Part shown: one piece after another, positions 9,771-12,500 of the stretch
Layout of the letters: each line of letters begins with the position of its first letter
How positions within the stretch are numbered: position 1 is the first letter of the stretch
NCBI RefSeq assembly: GCF_042767895.1
Contig: NC_091558.1
Coordinates: 21,576,731-21,589,230 of the forward strand
Source of the DNA: Penaeus vannamei
Taxonomy: Eukaryota; Arthropoda; Malacostraca; Decapoda; Penaeidae
Length of the DNA stretch: 12,500 nt
Reading direction: 5' to 3'
Notes under the pieces: model-generated
What the model saw: the letters and a program-made list of their open reading frames with translations, nothing else
Database searches by the model: none
Told to the model about the DNA's origin: nothing
Made by a program: the position numbers and the translations under genes

Positions 9771-9966
9771 GGTGGATGAGGTGGATCGCGAGGCATAAGT
9801 CGGATTGATGGATAAGGTGGAACGTAAAAGATTAGGTGGATTGATGGATGAGGTGGAGCATGAGGGATTAGGTGAATTGGTGGCGAGGCGGAACGTGAAG
9901 GATAAGTTGGCTTGGCGGATGAGGTGGAACGTAAAAGATTAAGTGGATTAGTGGATGCAGTGAATG
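9770..9966. repeat. 36-bp minisatellite in the homeobox intron
   Basis: Units beginning GATGAGGTGGAACG-like recur at 9775, 9811, 9847, 9883, 9918 and 9954: spacing 36 bases with one 35. About 5.5 diverged copies. The last full copy contains TTAAGTGG (9939-9946), an exact NK2 consensus site; the other copies read TTAGGTGG or similar. Confidence 0.9.
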
Positions 9967-10009
9967 GACAGCGGTCTTAGGATGAACAACTTGATAAACA
10001 AAATATCGC

Positions 10010-10350
10010 TCCATTCATATCTGGTTTAGAGCTATGTTCAAACCTTGTAAAGTCGGTTTAAATGAGCTCTAAACCAGATTTAAACATAACTCCGTTCAAA
10101 TCTGGTTTAGTTTACTGCTCTGTTTAAAAATGGTTTACAGTTCTATATGAAACTGGTTTAAAATCTACTTAAATCCGGTTCCTTTCAGAGTTCCTTTCAA
10201 ATCTGAATTTTGAGCAGTATTTAAACCTGGTTTAGAGCTCTCATAAACCTACTTTAAAACTCCGTTCAAATATGGTTTAGAGCTGTTATTAAACGTGGCT
10301 TAGAACTCTATTTAGACCTAGTTTAGAGATGTATTTAGATATGTTGTAAA
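10010..10350. repeat. Minisatellite with partly palindromic units
   Basis: Around 14 diverged copies of a roughly 21-24-base unit of the form CTGTTCAAATCTGGTTTAGAG. Some copies (about 10064-10087) are inverted, reading GAGCTCTAAACCAGATTTAA. The unit contains near-palindromes TTTAAA and GAGCTC. Confidence 0.82.
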
Positions 10351-10404
10351 AAGCTTATATTGCCATTTTGATTTGATTATCTGTTTGTTTATAGGTTTAT
10401 AGTA

Positions 10405-10655
10405 TTCTCTAGCATGCCTCATTTATTATACTCTCATTCTTCATTTATCAAAGACTATCATTTATCATTATCATTCCTCATTGACTTTCTAATTCCTCAT
10501 TTATTATAGACTATTATCCCTCATTTATTATATACTCATTCTTCATTTATCATAGACAGTAATTCCTCACAAATTATCAATTATGATTCTCATTTATCAT
10601 AAACTTTATCATTCCTCATTTATCATAGACTATCATTCGTTATTTATTACATTTG
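10405..10655. repeat. About 24-bp minisatellite, CCTCATTTATCATAGACTAT type
   Basis: About ten diverged copies of a unit built on CATTCCTCATTTATCATAGA, continuing to within about 45 bases of the last exon. It is unrelated in sequence to the two minisatellites before it. Confidence 0.82.
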
Positions 10656-10697
10656 CAGCACGATATTCATAATGACTAACCATTCCTTCCCCCGCAG

Positions 10698-11177
10698 GTG
10701 AAGATCTGGTTCCAGAATCACCGCTACAAGACGAAGAAACAGCGGACGGATCGCAGCGTGGAACTTGGCCCCCTCACCTCGCCCCGCCGCGTACCCGTGC
10801 CCGTGCTGGTACGTGACGGAAAGCCCGTACCCGTGCACCACCCTCCACCGCCCCAGTTCAACACCACGCCCTCCTACACGCCCTCGTTCCTCGACGTGGG
10901 CGGGTACTACCAGCAGGCGACAGCTCACATGAGGGGCATCCCGACGCCTTCCTTGCCCCACTCGACTTACGCCTCGATGGGGATGATGTCCGCAGCCGCC
11001 GCGTATAATAGCCCGGGCCTCCAGGGGCAGTACGGGAGCCACGCCCTCACGCCCGCGGTCACCTCCTCCGCCACCCTGCACTACGCAGCGCCGCCCACGA
11101 TGGCCGAGGCTCCCGACCCCTCCTTCGCCCCCGCGCAGTATACCGCCCCCGGGTTCTCCTACTCGGCCCAGACGTAA
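10698..11177 (+). CDS. vnd: vnd / Nkx2.2-like homeobox gene, last coding exon (helix 3, NK2-SD, C-terminus)
   Basis: Terminal coding exon of 159 codons plus TAA. The acceptor CCCCCGCAG ends at 10697 and is in phase with the exon ending 9089. It begins with homeodomain recognition helix 3, VKIWFQNHRYKTKKQR (residues 45-60; 10698-10745), with Gln50, Asn51 and the NK2-class hallmark Tyr54, which sets preference for AAGTG cores. About 14 residues later comes the NK2-specific domain RRVPVPVLVRDGKPVPV (10785-10835), present in vnd, Nkx2.1 and Nkx2.2 but absent from some other NK families. The rest is Pro/Ser/Tyr/Ala-rich (DVGGYYQQATAHMRG, PTPSLPHSTYASMGMMSAAA) and ends FSYSAQT. The exon is GC-rich against AT-rich flanks, the normal exon/intron contrast. 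TKK after helix 3 and the linker favour vnd/Nkx2.2 over Nkx2.1/scarecrow, which carries Cys at position 56. Confidence 0.93.
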   Translation: MKIWFQNHRYKTKKQRTDRSVELGPLTSPRRVPVPVLVRDGKPVPVHHPPPPQFNTTPSYTPSFLDVGGYYQQATAHMRGIPTPSLPHSTYASMGMMSAAAAYNSPGLQGQYGSHALTPAVTSSATLHYAAPPTMAEAPDPSFAPAQYTAPGFSYSAQT

Positions 11178-11770
11178 GGGGGAGAGGGAGAGGAAGTAAA
11201 ATATAAGAAGGTACGGGGAAATAAAAGAAAGAAAGGAAGACGTAGGGTGGAAGGGGGAGAGGAAGGAGGGAAAAAGAGAGGTGAGGTTGAGGAGATAGGA
11301 AGAGGCGGGAGTACAGAGGAAAGGAGAGGCAAGGGATAGGGGGATGAAACCTATTAGTGATACCAGCGATGCTCGAACTGACCAATCCTATTGACGGTCT
11401 TCGCTAGCAATGCTCACAACTTGGTGTTCCTTTAGAAATCTTAACTAGCATACATTACCGCGCTACCCTTTAATCTGGGTAAGGTTTTCAATAGCATGTG
11501 TGACTAGCCGCGTGAGTTCCCAGAGGATAAAAATGTGCAGGACATAACCCTCGTATACACGGGTCTTTGGGAAGTTTAACATGAATCTTGGGAGAAATCT
11601 AGAGCTATGTTTTTAAGTACGGGATGTCCGTCAGTCTCTATTTATTCATACATATAAAGCCCTGCTATTCACATCATTTCAGATTATCGAAGAAGAAAAA
11701 ATGGAAGTTTGGTAAAGAGATTGAAAAGAGGTACTGAACGCGGTGACTATGTACTGTTTTTTTTTATTAT
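11178..11770 (+). other. 3' untranslated / downstream sequence
   Basis: Purine-rich for about 160 bases after the stop, with an AATAAA at 11220-11225 that is probably too close to the stop to be the main signal. From 11340 to about 11740 the sequence is high-complexity and non-repetitive. No open frame stands out. A weak tRNA-like signal on the minus strand is discussed in the findings. Confidence 0.5.
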
Positions 11771-11789
11771 TTTTTTTTGAAGCACTACG

Positions 11790-11792
<3 letters not shown>

Positions 11793-11827
<35 letters not shown>

Positions 11828-11877
11828 CCTCCTTTCCCCTCTCACTTCCTCCTTTCCCCTCTCTCTCCCTCCAATCC

Positions 11878-11939
<62 letters not shown>

Positions 11940-11940
11940 C
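11793..11940. repeat. (CT)n microsatellite, two blocks
   Basis: (CT)n at 11793-11822 and 11879-11936, separated by a C/T-rich degenerate segment and ending in a C-run then an A-run. Leu/Ser and Arg/Glu frames are artefacts. Confidence 0.96.
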
Positions 11941-11971
11941 CCCCAAAAAAAAACAACTTAATAGCAGACCA

Positions 11972-12023
11972 ATGAGTAAGCCAGATCACATGAGTAAATC
12001 GATGAGTAACCAAGTATGAGTAA
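11972..12023. repeat. Four ATGAGTAA repeats
   Basis: The octamer ATGAGTAA occurs at 11972, 11990, 12002 and 12016, with spacing of 12-18 bases and diverged spacers. In RNA each copy carries an in-frame AUG followed at once by a sense codon, so no peptide is implied. Confidence 0.8.
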
Positions 12024-12068
12024 CTCTCCTCTCCCTCCACCCTCTCCCACCTTCAATGGGAATTCCTT

Positions 12069-12090
12069 TCAAACAAACAAACAAACAAAT
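12069..12090. repeat. (CAAA)n tetranucleotide
   Basis: Five AAAC/CAAA units in AT-rich flank. Confidence 0.9.
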
Positions 12091-12500
12091 TCATAAAGAG
12101 AACGGTGGCAACTATGGACTATTTTGAATGGCAAAGAAAACGGGAATTTCGATGTCTCTTCCTTGTGCATTTTATTGTTTTACTGTGTGTTCATATTATC
12201 TTTTTTATATGCTGAGAAGAGAGAACTGCAATGACATGATACCGAAAGAAATGAAAAGAAATAAATAATAAGAGAATAATTATATTAACGAGAAGTTTAA
12301 TTTCCCCCCCTATTTTTTTACATGACCAAATATCTGTGATGAGAGAAAAAAATATTCTTTTTCAAGACATTGTTTTTTCTTTTGTTAACTAAAATATAGA
12401 TAGATTTTTGTTTTCTTGAGATATTTCTTGTCAACAAACATTCATTTTCCGAAGACAAATTCTCTATCTTTACCGAGAGAAGTTTTGCATTACCATAATA
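12091..12500. other. AT-rich flank, nothing recognised
   Basis: AT-rich sequence with short homopolymers and a candidate poly(A) signal. No coding, RNA or mobile-element signature seen. Confidence 0.5.
12260..12265 (+). terminator. Candidate poly(A) signal AATAAA
   Basis: AATAAA within an A-rich context about 1.08 kb after the stop codon, followed by T-rich sequence from about 12310. It could be the distal 3' end of the homeobox transcript. Without transcript data this is a plausible site only. Confidence 0.35.

Overview
This is animal nuclear DNA, most likely from a decapod crustacean of the penaeid shrimp type. Three things point there: the extreme load of simple repeats (GA, AT, TAA, GAT, CCCTCT), a tRNA-derived SINE remnant, and a homeobox gene broken up by repeat-filled introns. 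The organism call is an inference, because no species-diagnostic sequence is present.

The one gene I can support lies on the + strand: the 3' part of an NK2-class homeobox gene, closest to vnd / Nkx2.2. Four exons join with matching phases: 5146-5322 (Pro/Ser-rich), 7439-7669 (polyglutamine), 8875-9089 (acidic/glycine linker plus homeodomain residues 1-44) and 10698-11177 (homeodomain residues 45-60, NK2-specific domain, C-terminus, TAA stop). Together they encode 366 residues plus a partial first codon. The first visible exon opens with two bases of a split codon, so the 5' end, including the start codon and any Groucho-binding TN/eh1 motif, lies outside the window or was not recognised. The product would be a nuclear DNA-binding transcription factor. 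In flies and vertebrates the orthologues specify ventral neural progenitors.

Layout. 1-5145 is upstream or intronic DNA, mostly microsatellites and purine/pyrimidine tracts, with a high-complexity island at about 1696-2340 and a strong G-quadruplex candidate at 4534-4599. Intron 5323-7438 has (TA)n next to the donor and (TAA)n next to the acceptor, with a high-complexity island at 6110-6370. Intron 7670-8874 holds a perfect hairpin, a SINE remnant set between GA tracts, and a GAT/AAT array. Intron 9090-10697 splits the homeobox at codon 44/45 and carries three successive, unrelated minisatellites. 11178-12500 is 3' UTR and flank, with a candidate poly(A) signal at 12260.

I found no clear new biological system. 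The most interesting signals are the complementary triplet arrays flanking the homeobox exon, the phase-symmetric polyQ exon, tandem in-frame acceptors, and the unusually close packing of repeats around splice sites of a developmental regulator. All other long open frames (poly-Leu/Ser, poly-Arg/Glu, poly-Asn, poly-Ile and similar) are translations of microsatellites and are not genes.
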